NCBI GenBank assembly: GCA_964352715.1
Contig: CAYGSU010000035.1
Coordinates: 1 to 40,814, forward strand
DNA length: 40,814 bases
Reading direction: 5' to 3'
From: JAVKBW01 sp964352715
GTDB lineage: Bacteria; Pseudomonadota; Alphaproteobacteria; UBA8366; Aestuariispiraceae
In this document: piece by piece, positions 16,255-23,760 of the stretch
Numbering within the stretch: position 1 is the stretch's first letter
How the letters are laid out: each line of letters starts with the position of its first letter
Program-made: the position numbers and the translations under genes
The notes under the pieces: generated by a model
What the model was told of the DNA's origin: nothing
The model's input: only the letters and a program-made list of their open reading frames with translations
Database searches by the model: none

Positions 16255-16617
16255 TTACTTCAGCATCCGTGAGGGTAGTACGCCGTCCGGGACGGGCAGT
16301 TCGACAGAGCTTTCCCCGTTCTTGTGATGCGATGCGCGGCGGTATCGGCTGATCCGCGTCGACATCAATCCCTTGCGGCCATACATCCGTTCACGTTTGT
16401 CCCAGGCGTCCAATTCGTCCGCGCTGAGGTTGAAGCGACGGCAGGCATCGATGATCGATATCGCACCGACCCGGATCGCATCGAGAACTGCTTTCTTCGC
16501 CGACGGTGTCCAGCGGGTGATCGTGTCGCTGGGCAGGGCGTCGAGAATGGCCTCCGTCTGTGTGCTGGCGGCCGGAAAAGGCAGGATTTGCAGATCATGG
16601 TCAGATGGATGGTGCAT
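16255..16617 (-). CDS. sciP: SciP-like CtrA inhibitory protein (DUF1153)
   Basis: This is a 120-aa protein of the DUF1153 family, whose Caulobacter member SciP binds CtrA and blocks activation of CtrA-dependent genes, including flagellar genes. The core at residues 35-95 shows RWTPSAKKAVLDAIRVGAIS, DACRRFNLSADEL, then W72 and the KGL-STRI-RYR end, a DNA-binding helix-turn-helix-like fold. A ~30-residue N-terminal and a short C-terminal extension go beyond the compact Caulobacter protein. It lies between the fliF operon and the hook operon, and the AT-rich region upstream (16618-16820) contains a CtrA-box-like sequence. Placing the gene within the flagellar cluster supports a role in timing flagellar transcription. 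Confidence 0.85.
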   Translation of the reverse strand: MHHPSDHDLQILPFPAASTQTEAILDALPSDTITRWTPSAKKAVLDAIRVGAISIIDACRRFNLSADELDAWDKRERMYGRKGLMSTRISRYRRASHHKNGESSVELPVPDGVLPSRMLK

Positions 16618-16754
16618 CGATATTCTCTCGTTCAGTTAACCGTGGTTCAGTCTCTCTCTCGTCTCTCTTCGTGGATAAATAGTTAACTTATTGAAATAAA
16701 AAATAAATTAACAATATCGCACGAGCAGGTAAGGGGAGATTATGCTGCAAGTGG

Positions 16755-16769
16755 TTAATGAAATGTAAA
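16755..16769 (-). promoter_or_regulatory. CtrA-box-like site upstream of the SciP-like gene
   Basis: On the minus strand the sequence reads TTTA-N7-TTAACCA, close to the CtrA consensus TTAA-N7-TTAA(CC). One half is perfect and the other has a single mismatch. It lies ~140 nt upstream of the SciP-like ATG. sciP is a known CtrA target in Caulobacter, so a CtrA feedback loop is plausible, but AT-rich DNA gives chance matches. Confidence 0.35.
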
Positions 16770-16774
16770 TTTAC

Positions 16775-16815
16775 TAAAATTTTAGATAATTTTTCGTATA
16801 TAAAATTTTAGATAA
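16775..16815. repeat. Two 15-nt direct repeats each containing the palindrome TAAAATTTTA
   Basis: TAAAATTTTAGATAA occurs at 16775-16789 and again at 16801-16815 with no mismatches, a 26-nt period. Each copy starts with a perfect 10-bp palindrome. The arrangement looks like a tandem binding site for a dimeric regulator or for an AT-hook/H-NS-like protein. Confidence 0.6.
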
Positions 16816-16886
16816 AGCCAATCGAGATTGCGACGCCAACCTGAACAAGGGCAACGCCTGAAGCACGCGAGCGAAGGTCGACACGC

Positions 16887-16909
16887 AAAAAGACCGCCCG
16901 AAGGCGGCC
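16887..16909 (-). terminator. flgE intrinsic terminator with UUCG tetraloop
   Basis: On the minus strand GGCCGCC-TTCG-GGCGGTC (one G-U pair) is followed at once by TTTTT. This is a textbook rho-independent terminator with a stable C(UUCG)G loop, beginning 26 nt past the flgE stop codon. It ends the fliK-flgD-flgE transcript before the SciP-like gene. Confidence 0.9.
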
Positions 16910-16935
16910 TTTCGCGTCAATCGATGTGTTACGGG

Positions 16936-18411
16936 TTACCGGATACTTCTGATCAGTTCATCCAGCATTTCGTCAGCCGTGGTGATTGTCCGCGTGTTCG
17001 CCGAAAACGCCCGTTGCGTAACGATCATCTTGGTGAACTCGTCTGCGATATCGACCGTCGACTGTTCGAGAGCGGACGGGGCGACAACACCCGATCCACC
17101 GGTACCGGCGACGCGGGCGACCGGCTGGCCGCTGTCGTCGGTCTGGGCAAACACGTTCCCCGTTCTGGGGTCCAGGGCATTCGGGTTGTTGAAGCTTGTG
17201 ACCGGCACCTGGAAGATCTGACGGGTCACGCCGTTGTCGAACAATGCCGTGACGATACCTTCCTCGTTGATCGAGACACCCGTCAGCGAACCGAACTGTC
17301 GACCGTTCTGGTCGAGGTTGTTGATGACGTTGGCGCCGTCAAACTGGGTCAGGCCGTCGGTGGCGTTGATCGTGCCGAGGTTCAGGTCGATGGCGACCAG
17401 GTCGCCTGACGTCGTATCGTCAGCGTCGAAGTCGACGACGAACTGGAAGGTGTTGTTGCCATCCAGCGCGACATCCGCGCCACCGGCATCAAGGTTTGAG
17501 TCGACGGTACCGAGAGAGCCGTCGGCATTAAAGGTGATGGTGCCGAGGTTGACTGTGGTGCCGGCGAGAGCGAAGTCGGCGTTGCCGGAATAATCACCGA
17601 GATTGACGATATTCGCGGATTCGTCTTCCCCCAGAATGCGGTCGCCCGCCGTGTCTGTCCCGTTACCGTCATCGATTTCATCAGCGGCGTTGTCATTACC
17701 GGCATCGATATCGACAAACTGGCCACCGCCTTCGAGCGTGGCCGACACGTTCCATTCGTTGGTGGCATTCTTGGTAAACACAATCGTCATGGTGCGGCTG
17801 CCGCCCTGACGGTTGAAGACCTGCTGCGAGACTTCAAAGGATTCACCAACGGCGGTGGATTCCTGAAGGTTGGCGCTGATCTCGAACAGACTGGTCGGCG
17901 TCGCGGCTGCTGACTGGGATGACACGTTCACGCCGTTGAACGAGCCGGGGACGTTGGTGACATTGAAACCGGTATCAGCCGTGTTTCTGGCCCAGCCGGT
18001 AAGAAAGAAACCCTGAGCGTTCACCAGGTTGCCGTCCTGGTCGGCGCGAAACTCGCCGGCCCGGGTGAACAGAATATCGCCGGTGATTTCCTGAAGACCG
18101 GTCGCGGCGTTCTCCTCCAGGGAGTCGGTGACCGTGAAAAAGCCCTGACCGACGATGGCGACGGATGTTGCCGAAGCCGATGCCGCCAGCAGGCCCTGCT
18201 GATCGATATCGCGAGCCACCTTTGACTGCACACCACCTGAGGAAAACAGCGTTTCCGACCCAGAATTGGTCACAAGGGTCGAAAACTGGATGCGGTTGAC
18301 CTTGTAACCGATCGTGTTCACGTTCGCGATGTTGTCCGAAATCGTGGCCATGTTCTGGCTTTGAGTGAACAGGCCGGACACACCGGACCGAAGGGAACCG
18401 AAGAGACTCAT
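16936..18411 (-). CDS. flgE: FlgE, flagellar hook protein
   Basis: This is a 491-aa hook protein. The N-terminus is the conserved rod/hook signature (SLFGSLRSGVSGLFTQSQNMATISDNIANVNT) and the C-terminus the matching helical end (EFTKMIVTQRAFSANTRTITTADEMLDELIRSIR). In between, residues ~234-265 are unusually rich in Asp/Glu/Asn (DIDAGNDNAADEIDDG...). The protein is exported by the flagellar type III system and so has no signal peptide. It is the last gene of the fliK-flgD-flgE operon and is followed by a strong terminator. Confidence 0.95.
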   Translation of the reverse strand: MSLFGSLRSGVSGLFTQSQNMATISDNIANVNTIGYKVNRIQFSTLVTNSGSETLFSSGGVQSKVARDIDQQGLLAASASATSVAIVGQGFFTVTDSLEENAATGLQEITGDILFTRAGEFRADQDGNLVNAQGFFLTGWARNTADTGFNVTNVPGSFNGVNVSSQSAAATPTSLFEISANLQESTAVGESFEVSQQVFNRQGGSRTMTIVFTKNATNEWNVSATLEGGGQFVDIDAGNDNAADEIDDGNGTDTAGDRILGEDESANIVNLGDYSGNADFALAGTTVNLGTITFNADGSLGTVDSNLDAGGADVALDGNNTFQFVVDFDADDTTSGDLVAIDLNLGTINATDGLTQFDGANVINNLDQNGRQFGSLTGVSINEEGIVTALFDNGVTRQIFQVPVTSFNNPNALDPRTGNVFAQTDDSGQPVARVAGTGGSGVVAPSALEQSTVDIADEFTKMIVTQRAFSANTRTITTADEMLDELIRSIR

Positions 18412-18472
18412 TTTGTTATTCCTCCGTACTTGCGATCATCTGACCGCGATACTGATTTAATGTCCCTGGTAT

Positions 18473-19168
18473 TCATGACTCTGGCGCTTCCTGGGCAAGC
18501 GCCTGGCGGATGCCGAACACGTTGTCGAGAAGCATTTCCGTTTTGCCGACGGTCAGGATGACGCCTTCGTCACGAACTTCCACGCCATCGACCACGCCGG
18601 ATACGGATGTTTCTACGTCGACACCGCCGTCATCTTCATCAATTGCTGAAACCGCGAACGAATAGGCTCCCGGGTCCAGTTGCACGCCGTCGGCATTCTT
18701 GCCGTCCCAGACAAACTTGTGATTGCCCTCTTCGACATCGACCGGTTCGAGAAGCACAAGATTGTCTGCTTCGTCGAAAATGAGCAGGGTGGCTGTCTTT
18801 GCCTCGCCTGCCAGGTTGTAGCCGACTTCCGCACCGTTCTCGGTGAGCTGGAAGATGTTGCCCTTCGCCTGTGCATGCTTGCCGATATACGAAACCGCCT
18901 GAACCGCCTGATTACCGCCGGACAGCGATATCAGTTCCTCCAGGTTTTCGTTGGAGGCGATTTGCTGTTCAACGCCGGCGAACAGAACAAGCTGGTTCGT
19001 AAACTCGGTCGTGTCCATCGGCGACAGCGGATCCTGGTTGGCAAGCTGGGTCGTCAACAGGGTCAGAAACTGATTGAAGTCGTCGGCAAGCTTGCCGCCG
19101 GCGGTTTTTGCGGCAGATTTATTTCCCGTGTTCGCGAATGCTGAAACTGCCGAAACTTCATCAGTCAT
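18473..19168 (-). CDS. flgD: FlgD, hook-capping protein
   Basis: This is a 231-aa scaffold needed to assemble the hook. The N-terminal region has the conserved FNQFLTLLTTQLANQDPLSPMDTTEFTNQLVLFAGVEQQI signature (residues ~30-70). The C-terminal half shows the FlgD Ig-like/Tudor domains (FVWDGKNADGVQLDPGAYSFAVSA). It lies 42 nt downstream of fliK and 61 nt upstream of flgE, matching the functional order hook-length control, cap and hook. Confidence 0.95.
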   Translation of the reverse strand: MTDEVSAVSAFANTGNKSAAKTAGGKLADDFNQFLTLLTTQLANQDPLSPMDTTEFTNQLVLFAGVEQQIASNENLEELISLSGGNQAVQAVSYIGKHAQAKGNIFQLTENGAEVGYNLAGEAKTATLLIFDEADNLVLLEPVDVEEGNHKFVWDGKNADGVQLDPGAYSFAVSAIDEDDGGVDVETSVSGVVDGVEVRDEGVILTVGKTEMLLDNVFGIRQALAQEAPES

Positions 19169-19210
19169 TTACCTAGCTCCTGTATTCAAACCAATTCGAC
19201 GCAAGGGCGG

Positions 19211-20797
19211 TCAGACTTTTACGTCCAGCCTGCCGTCCTCCGTCAATTCAGGCGTTTCGCCCATGGCGAGCAGACCGTCACCGGCTGCTTCCGCAGACTG
19301 TTCTTCACCGCCGGACCCGCCGAGAGGCCCGTTGCCCTGGGCGTTTGCATTGGCCGACTGGCCCTGCTGCCCCTGCAGATTGAAGCTCAGGCTGTTCTGA
19401 TCTGCCTGAAGACCAGCATCCTGCAAGGCCTGTGAAAGGATCCGTGAATCCTGTCGCAGCATGTCCAGTGTTTCCTGCCGCTCGACGGAGATGACCGCGC
19501 TGACGCGACCGTCGTGACCGACTTCCATTTTCACATCGACCCGTCCGAGATCGGCCGGGCGAAGCTGGATGTTGATGCGGTCGAGACCGTTTTCGGCAGC
19601 CTTGTTGATCTGCACGGCAACCTGATCGGCAAGCGCCTGATACGGCACATGCGGCCGGTTCGGCGTGTGCGCCTGCGCCACGGTCGCGCGCTGCTGCGCA
19701 CCGGCGTTCGTACCGTTCAACTGTCCGGAGCCGGCGGCGCCGTCGATCGCCATCGATTGTCCTGCCTGTGCATTGGCGAAACTGTTTGGCGACGGCTGCA
19801 CATTGGCGGCGGCGGCGGCGCTGACCTGCTGGTTCTGCGCAGCCTGCGCCGCCAGTGCGGCAATGTCCGGACCCTGCTGCTGTGGCTGGTTGGCGTTCTG
19901 GGTTTCCTGTGTTGCCTGACCGGTTTTCGGGATCAGGCCGGTTTTGACCTTGGCCTTGCCGTCACCTTCGGTGGTTACGGCGCCGCCTTCCGCCAGGGTC
20001 GCAAGACCGGCATCCCGCAGCGCCTTGTTGATCGCCTTGGTATCGGTGGCTTCCTGCGCCGTGACACTGGCCTGCGCGGACAGTGACGATTGCGGCTGCG
20101 CCGAAACAGGGTCTGGGGCTTTCGCGACATAGGCGCGCAGATTGTTGTTCGAATTGGCCTGCTTTTTTACCGAGTCGGTAACGACAGGGTTCGACTCTGC
20201 AGCCTTCTGAAAGGCCGGGTCTGCAGCCAGCTTGGCTGCGCTGTTGTCGGACTTTGCCTTTGCGATCGCGGCGGCATTCGGATCGACTGTCGCAACGGTC
20301 GCGGTCTTTGCGGCATCCGGTTTCGCCGCGGCGGCGTCTGTCCGGGCCTGAGCCTGGGCATCGCCCTGGCTGGCCTGACTGTTCTGCCGGGCTTCAGCGG
20401 CCTGTTTGTCGGTATTGTTGTTCGCCGGCTGTGCGGCGGCGGCGATCTGATCCTGATCGCCCGCATTGTCGCGCGGCACATCCTTCTGAACCGGCTGGTT
20501 CGACGCTGCGTCGTAATCTGGATGATCGACCGGGTCTTCTACAGGCTCGTCATTGTAGACGGGCTCTTCGCGGCGATCGTCGCCATACGGCGTCACCGGC
20601 GTGTCGTCACGCTTTTCCGCGCCCTTCGGCGGCGCCAACGCCGCATCGGCGCGGGTGAAGACGATGTTGGATGGTACCCTGCCATTCAGAAGCGAGGAAA
20701 ACAGCTCGGATCCGGTGGCGGCTTCTTTTTGCGGATTCTTCCGCTGTTGCGAATTTGCGAGGCCTTCTGCGCTTTGCTCTACGAAAGCGACGGTCAT
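19211..20797 (-). CDS. fliK: FliK, flagellar hook-length control protein (canonical copy)
   Basis: This is a 528-aa protein. The long N-terminal and central part is Ala/Gln/Asn/Asp-rich and low in complexity (ruler region). Residues ~395-480 form the Flg_hook domain: INIQLRPADLGRVDVKMEV, GRVSAVISVERQETLDMLRQD, LSQALQDAGL. The Leu-x-Pro-x-x-Leu-Gly signature is the hallmark of FliK. The ATG at 20797 was chosen because AGAGGG lies 9 nt upstream and a sigma-54 promoter ~40 nt upstream; an in-frame TTG at 20842 lies inside that promoter. It is the first gene of the fliK-flgD-flgE operon. Confidence 0.92.
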   Translation of the reverse strand: MTVAFVEQSAEGLANSQQRKNPQKEAATGSELFSSLLNGRVPSNIVFTRADAALAPPKGAEKRDDTPVTPYGDDRREEPVYNDEPVEDPVDHPDYDAASNQPVQKDVPRDNAGDQDQIAAAAQPANNNTDKQAAEARQNSQASQGDAQAQARTDAAAAKPDAAKTATVATVDPNAAAIAKAKSDNSAAKLAADPAFQKAAESNPVVTDSVKKQANSNNNLRAYVAKAPDPVSAQPQSSLSAQASVTAQEATDTKAINKALRDAGLATLAEGGAVTTEGDGKAKVKTGLIPKTGQATQETQNANQPQQQGPDIAALAAQAAQNQQVSAAAAANVQPSPNSFANAQAGQSMAIDGAAGSGQLNGTNAGAQQRATVAQAHTPNRPHVPYQALADQVAVQINKAAENGLDRINIQLRPADLGRVDVKMEVGHDGRVSAVISVERQETLDMLRQDSRILSQALQDAGLQADQNSLSFNLQGQQGQSANANAQGNGPLGGSGGEEQSAEAAGDGLLAMGETPELTEDGRLDVKV

Positions 20798-20836
20798 AAT
20801 TATATGCCCTCTTTGCAATAATGTCCGTCGACTAGA

Positions 20837-20853
20837 CAGCAAAGGTCGGGCCA
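20837..20853 (-). promoter_or_regulatory. Sigma-54 promoter of fliK-flgD-flgE
   Basis: On the minus strand the sequence TGGCCCG-ACCT-TTGCTG matches the sigma-54 consensus TGGCACG-N4-TTGCW with one change, and it keeps GG-N10-GC. Initiation about 12 nt past the GC would give a leader of roughly 30 nt before the fliK ATG. FlbD, encoded in the same window, is the likely activator. Confidence 0.75.
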
Positions 20854-21111
20854 GTTTGGCTGTATCCCTAAATATCCATTGAAAACATATGGTTAGAAGA
20901 TAGAGGTTTGGGTAGAAGCAGGTTTCCCGCCGCTACCGGTCCTAATCTGCCGGGCAGGCAAGGGGCAGAATCTGAACCCTGGGGGAAAGAATGGCCGTCG
21001 GGAAGGGGTAAGAAATGCCGGTCCGGTCGCACTAGGTGGACGGGCGCAAAACGAAGGGACCAACGCAACGCCTTTCGGGTTGCGCCGGCCGAATTCCGCG
21101 GGCCATGAAAC
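20854..21111. other. Non-coding stretch between the fliK promoter and the FlaG-like gene
   Basis: No convincing gene is seen here. There is a G-rich segment (20951-21022), and a bulged inverted repeat CGCAAC/GTTGCG (21064-21084) could weakly end the FlaG-like transcript. The repeat lacks a T-run on the minus strand. Possible upstream activator (FlbD) sites for the fliK promoter would also lie here. Confidence 0.4.
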
Positions 21112-21540
21112 CTAGATAGAGGTGTCGAACCTCGGATTGCCGCCATCCGCGCCGTTAGTGACGATCCGGTTGAACTGTTCGCTCAAAAACTCGACAAGCC
21201 CTTCGGACGGGATCCGCTGGATCACATCGTTCGTGCGGGGTTGCAGAATCTCGAGGAAAACCTGTTCGTTTTCCGGATCGAAACCGATCCGCGTCGACAG
21301 GCCCTGAGCCCGCAGTTCCGCAAGCGAAGGAAGGTTATCCTGCGGGCTTGCCGACTGCCGCCGGGTTGCGTCGTCGCTTCTGGTATTCGGGTCCGAAGTC
21401 TCGACAGCGGCGGTAACGACGTTATCGGCCACCGTTGCGATGGTCGCCGTCGCCCCGGCTTCGACATTGGCTCCGGGCTGGGTTGTCTGAGGCGCAGTTT
21501 GCGGCTGGGCCTGGACAGGGCTATTGAATGTTACTTCCAT
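21112..21540 (-). CDS. FlaG-like flagellar protein
   Basis: This is a 142-aa protein. The first ~85 residues are a Gln/Ala/Thr-rich disordered part. The last ~55 fit the FlaG family (a beta-strand LSTRIGFDPENEQVFLEI followed by NDVIQRIPSEGLVEFLSEQFNRI, corresponding to the V-I-R-Q-I-P motif). FlaG proteins affect filament length or flagellin export in several bacteria. The ATG is preceded by GGAGAG. It stands alone on the minus strand between flbT (divergent) and fliK. The exact role is uncertain. Confidence 0.72.
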   Translation of the reverse strand: MEVTFNSPVQAQPQTAPQTTQPGANVEAGATATIATVADNVVTAAVETSDPNTRSDDATRRQSASPQDNLPSLAELRAQGLSTRIGFDPENEQVFLEILQPRTNDVIQRIPSEGLVEFLSEQFNRIVTNGADGGNPRFDTSI

Positions 21541-21970
21541 CTTCGTGCTCTCCGAACAGCTTCTGCCATTCTTTCCACAATGATATAGTATCGAACGGAC
21601 GGCTTTTCAGGCCTGCCACCGAAACTCATGCTGTCTTTTTTGCCTTTGCCACCGTACTCGGCGGAAAACCTGCAAAATCAGACAGGTTGAACTGTTGTCG
21701 CCTTACGCTTGAGCCTGACTTTTCTATCGACTTCAACGCAACCGCACGAACAAGAAACAGTCCTAACCGCACTTACTATATCAAAAATTGCCGGTTGCAG
21801 CAAGATTGTTGCCCGGATCGGCGGATGGGCTTTGTGTCAGGCGCTTCGGCATGAATCCTGCTGGGCAGTTTTACGGGTGCCGGACTTGCGGTTCTGAAGA
21901 AACGGACCCTAATGTTTGGAACATACCTGCACGAAGCCGGTCATCCGGCACTTGAAACAAGGATACAATC
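21541..21970. other. Non-coding divergent region between FlaG-like gene and flbT
   Basis: These 430 nt contain no gene I can support; a 108-codon open frame on the plus strand has no recognisable motif or codon pattern. The region should hold the promoters of both flanking genes. A weak sigma-54-like element before flbT is listed separately. No matching element was found for the FlaG-like gene. Confidence 0.4.
21875..21890 (+). promoter_or_regulatory. Weak sigma-54-like element upstream of flbT
   Basis: GGGTGCCGGACTTGCG keeps GG-N10-GC and a good TTGC -12 part, but the -24 part departs from TGGCAC at three positions. It lies ~80 nt upstream of the flbT ATG. It should be treated as tentative. 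Confidence 0.3.
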
Positions 21971-22387
21971 ATGCCGCTGCGCATCAAACTGCCTGCCAAG
22001 GAAAAGATCATCATCAATGGCGCCGTGATCGAGAATGCCGGCGAAGCCACAACCATCATCCTGCACAACAGGGTTGATATCCTGCGGCGCAAGGAAGTGA
22101 TGTCCGAGGGCGAGGCGACGACGCCGGCCCGCCGGGTTTATTATGCATTGCAATGCGCCTACCTGTTCGACACCGACCGGGAACAATATCTGCAATTGTT
22201 CGAACGACTGGCGAACGACTACCAGGAAGCCGCACCCAGCGCGCGCCCCATCCTGTCGAAACTCAAGGCGACGATTGCCGAGGAGAAATACTACGACGCG
22301 CTGCGGGATACGCAGGAGCTGATCGATCATGAAAGCGAACGCCTGCGCGAAGTGGAAGCCAATGGATTTGCACCGGCAACGGAATAA
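21971..22387 (+). CDS. flbT: FlbT, flagellin mRNA translational regulator
   Basis: This is a 138-aa FlbT protein. In Caulobacter FlbT acts after transcription on the 5' leader of flagellin mRNA and destabilises it when the hook is unfinished. The sequence shows the family start MPLRIKLPAKEKIIINGAVIENAG, then ILHNRVDILRRKEVM, ALQCAYLFD, and a helical C-terminal part (YYDALRDTQELIDHE). AACAAGGATACAATC precedes the ATG. It converges with the formyltransferase gene, whose stop is 24 nt away. Its probable RNA target, the structured leader of flagellin 1, lies 3 kb to the right. Confidence 0.95.
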   Translation: MPLRIKLPAKEKIIINGAVIENAGEATTIILHNRVDILRRKEVMSEGEATTPARRVYYALQCAYLFDTDREQYLQLFERLANDYQEAAPSARPILSKLKATIAEEKYYDALRDTQELIDHESERLREVEANGFAPATE

Positions 22388-22411
22388 CGGGCCGGCTTTT
22401 CCGACCTGCAG

Positions 22412-23047
22412 TCAGGCCCCGTCCAGCGGCGTGTAGATACCGTCAAAACACCGAAATCGCTCAACCAGCTCGTGTTCCGGAAGATCGCGCGGAATTCGGC
22501 GTATCGCCTCATAGTCGCTTCGGGTCGATGTTTTACCGGTCCATTCCATGCCGTTCGGCTGTAACGGCACCGTGCTGCGCGCAAGATCGGGCAGCAGGGC
22601 GATGAACAGCCGGGCCAGTTCCAGATACGCCTGTTTCACGATATCGACCAGTATCGCGTCCTGCGTCAGGGAAAACAGCCGTGCGCCTACAATCGCCCCG
22701 GAATCGACCTTTTCCAGCATATAATGCGCGGTAACGCCGTATTCGCGGTCGCCTTCGTAAAGCGCGAAGCCGGTTGGCCGGTATCCCGGCCGGGTTGGCG
22801 GTCCCGGGTGGAAGTTGATGCAGTTATAGTCCAGCTTTTTCAGAATCTCGGCCGGAACCACGACATTTGTGCTGAACGCGATCAGCCGCGTATTGGCAGG
22901 CGCTTTGTCTGCTACTTCGATCAGCTCTTCGCGGCTGGCAGCCGCGACAATGCGCACGGTCGGGTCGATGTCATGGACGGATTTGGTGAAGAAGCCCGCT
23001 TCGAGCGGTTTCATCAGAAAGATCAACGAGCTGTCGTCAACCGGCAA
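22412..23047 (-). CDS. Formyltransferase-family protein linked to flaF
   Basis: This is a 211-aa protein with the formyltransferase fold. The catalytic triad used with N10-formyl-tetrahydrofolate is visible: N78 and H80 in NCINFHPGPP and D115 in EKVDSGAIVG. The first strand is SLIFLMKPLEAGFF. It is shorter than methionyl-tRNA formyltransferase (about 310 aa), lacks the OB-fold tRNA-binding domain, and resembles small sugar N-formyltransferases. The start is a TTG preceded by TGAGATGACAC; a later Met (23014) would cut into the first strand. It follows flaF by 8 nt, so it is cotranscribed with a flagellin assembly gene, suggesting a role in flagellin or flagellin-glycan modification. Its substrate is unknown. 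Confidence 0.75.
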   Translation of the reverse strand: MPVDDSSLIFLMKPLEAGFFTKSVHDIDPTVRIVAAASREELIEVADKAPANTRLIAFSTNVVVPAEILKKLDYNCINFHPGPPTRPGYRPTGFALYEGDREYGVTAHYMLEKVDSGAIVGARLFSLTQDAILVDIVKQAYLELARLFIALLPDLARSTVPLQPNGMEWTGKTSTRSDYEAIRRIPRDLPEHELVERFRCFDGIYTPLDGA

Positions 23048-23055
23048 GTGTCATC

Positions 23056-23604
23056 TCAGGCTTCGGTAGATGTTGATCTGCCCAGCGGCGTGGATACCGA
23101 AGACCGTTGAGTATCCTGGTTGGAATACCCGGTTGATGGCGTCCTGGACGCTGCCGCTTGCTCTGATGTTTCTTTTCCCGTTGCCGGCGGTTCGGATGCG
23201 GCAGGGACCACTGTTTGCGGGGCATCGGCGGCTTCTTCCCCCGAATTACCGAGCAGGCCGGCGCCGATCTGCCGGTTGATGTTGATCAGCACATCCATCT
23301 TTTCAACGGATTTCGGGTTGGCAATCATCTGTGCCGAGCGTTTGTCGATGAAATTCGACAGATTGATGAGATTTTCACGGATCTGCTTGGGCAACGGGCA
23401 GTCGGGATCGACAAGTGCAGCCTGAATGATCGTCCATATCCGCCAGTTCAGACGGACCGATTCCAGAACCGTATCGGTTTTTTCCGGATCGACACGAGCA
23501 TTATCCATGCGCCGGGCGGCTTCAATCAGCGCCCAGCCTTCAGCATGTTGCGCGGGCGCATTCTCGAGACTGGCCCGATGTTGTGTGGCGTAAGGATTGG
23601 TCAT
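23056..23604 (-). CDS. flaF: FlaF, flagellin assembly/biosynthesis regulator
   Basis: This is a 182-aa protein. The N-terminal ~115 residues match FlaF: YATQHRASLENAPAQHAEGWALIEAARRM, then LNWRIWTIIQAALVDPDCPLP and IRENLINLSNFIDKRSAQM. FlaF promotes flagellin synthesis or secretion and works against FlbT in Caulobacter. The last ~60 residues are a low-complexity Ser/Thr/Ala-rich tail not found in the short (~115-125 aa) family members. It is cotranscribed with the formyltransferase gene downstream. A weak sigma-54-like element lies ~60 nt upstream. Confidence 0.92.
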   Translation of the reverse strand: MTNPYATQHRASLENAPAQHAEGWALIEAARRMDNARVDPEKTDTVLESVRLNWRIWTIIQAALVDPDCPLPKQIRENLINLSNFIDKRSAQMIANPKSVEKMDVLININRQIGAGLLGNSGEEAADAPQTVVPAASEPPATGKETSEQAAASRTPSTGYSNQDTQRSSVSTPLGRSTSTEA

Positions 23605-23659
23605 GCGTTTGTTACCGTCAGCTTCTTCCAGCCATCCCGTTGTCTATTCCATGCCTGAT

Positions 23660-23676
23660 TTGCCTGAACAATACCA
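23660..23676 (-). promoter_or_regulatory. Weak sigma-54-like element upstream of flaF
   Basis: On the minus strand TGGTATTGTTCAGGCAA keeps GG-N10-GC, but the -24 box is TGGTAT and the -12 box AGGCA. It lies between flgL and flaF, 56 nt before the flaF ATG. The evidence is only the spacing and partial match. Confidence 0.25.
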
Positions 23677-23760
23677 TACACGAATTCGTTTCGCACGAAA
23701 GCGGACGACAGAATAGACCACAAGGTTTCACAGTAACGGATTGTCATTAATCAAGTGTTA

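Larger units (their letters stand above)
16670..16820. other. AT-rich intergenic island upstream of the SciP-like gene
   Basis: No gene is supported in 16618-16935 (318 nt). The part at 16670-16820 is strikingly AT-rich against the GC-rich surroundings. It holds a DnaA-box-like CGTGGATAA (16670-16678, one mismatch to the reverse complement of TTATCCACA), a CtrA-like site and two copies of a 15-nt repeat. The right end (16887-16909) is the flgE terminator. It probably contains the sciP promoter on the minus strand. Confidence 0.5.

Noticed and set aside
18412..18472. GG-N10-GC spacing upstream of flgE
   Set aside because: On the minus strand it reads CGGTCAGATGATCGCA, with a poor -24 box; flgE is already served by the fliK promoter.
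20951..21022. G-rich stretch that could form a G-quadruplex
   Set aside because: The G-runs are separated by loops of 14-15 nt, too long for a convincing quadruplex, and the context does not suggest a function.
20868..21146. 92-codon frame in the fliK-flaG intergenic region
   Set aside because: There is no ribosome site and no motif, and it overlaps the 3' end of the FlaG-like gene; the composition is typical of chance open frames in GC-rich DNA.
21528..21854. 108-codon plus-strand frame between the FlaG-like gene and flbT
   Set aside because: There is no ribosome site, motif or plausible composition; it begins inside the 5' end of the FlaG-like gene.
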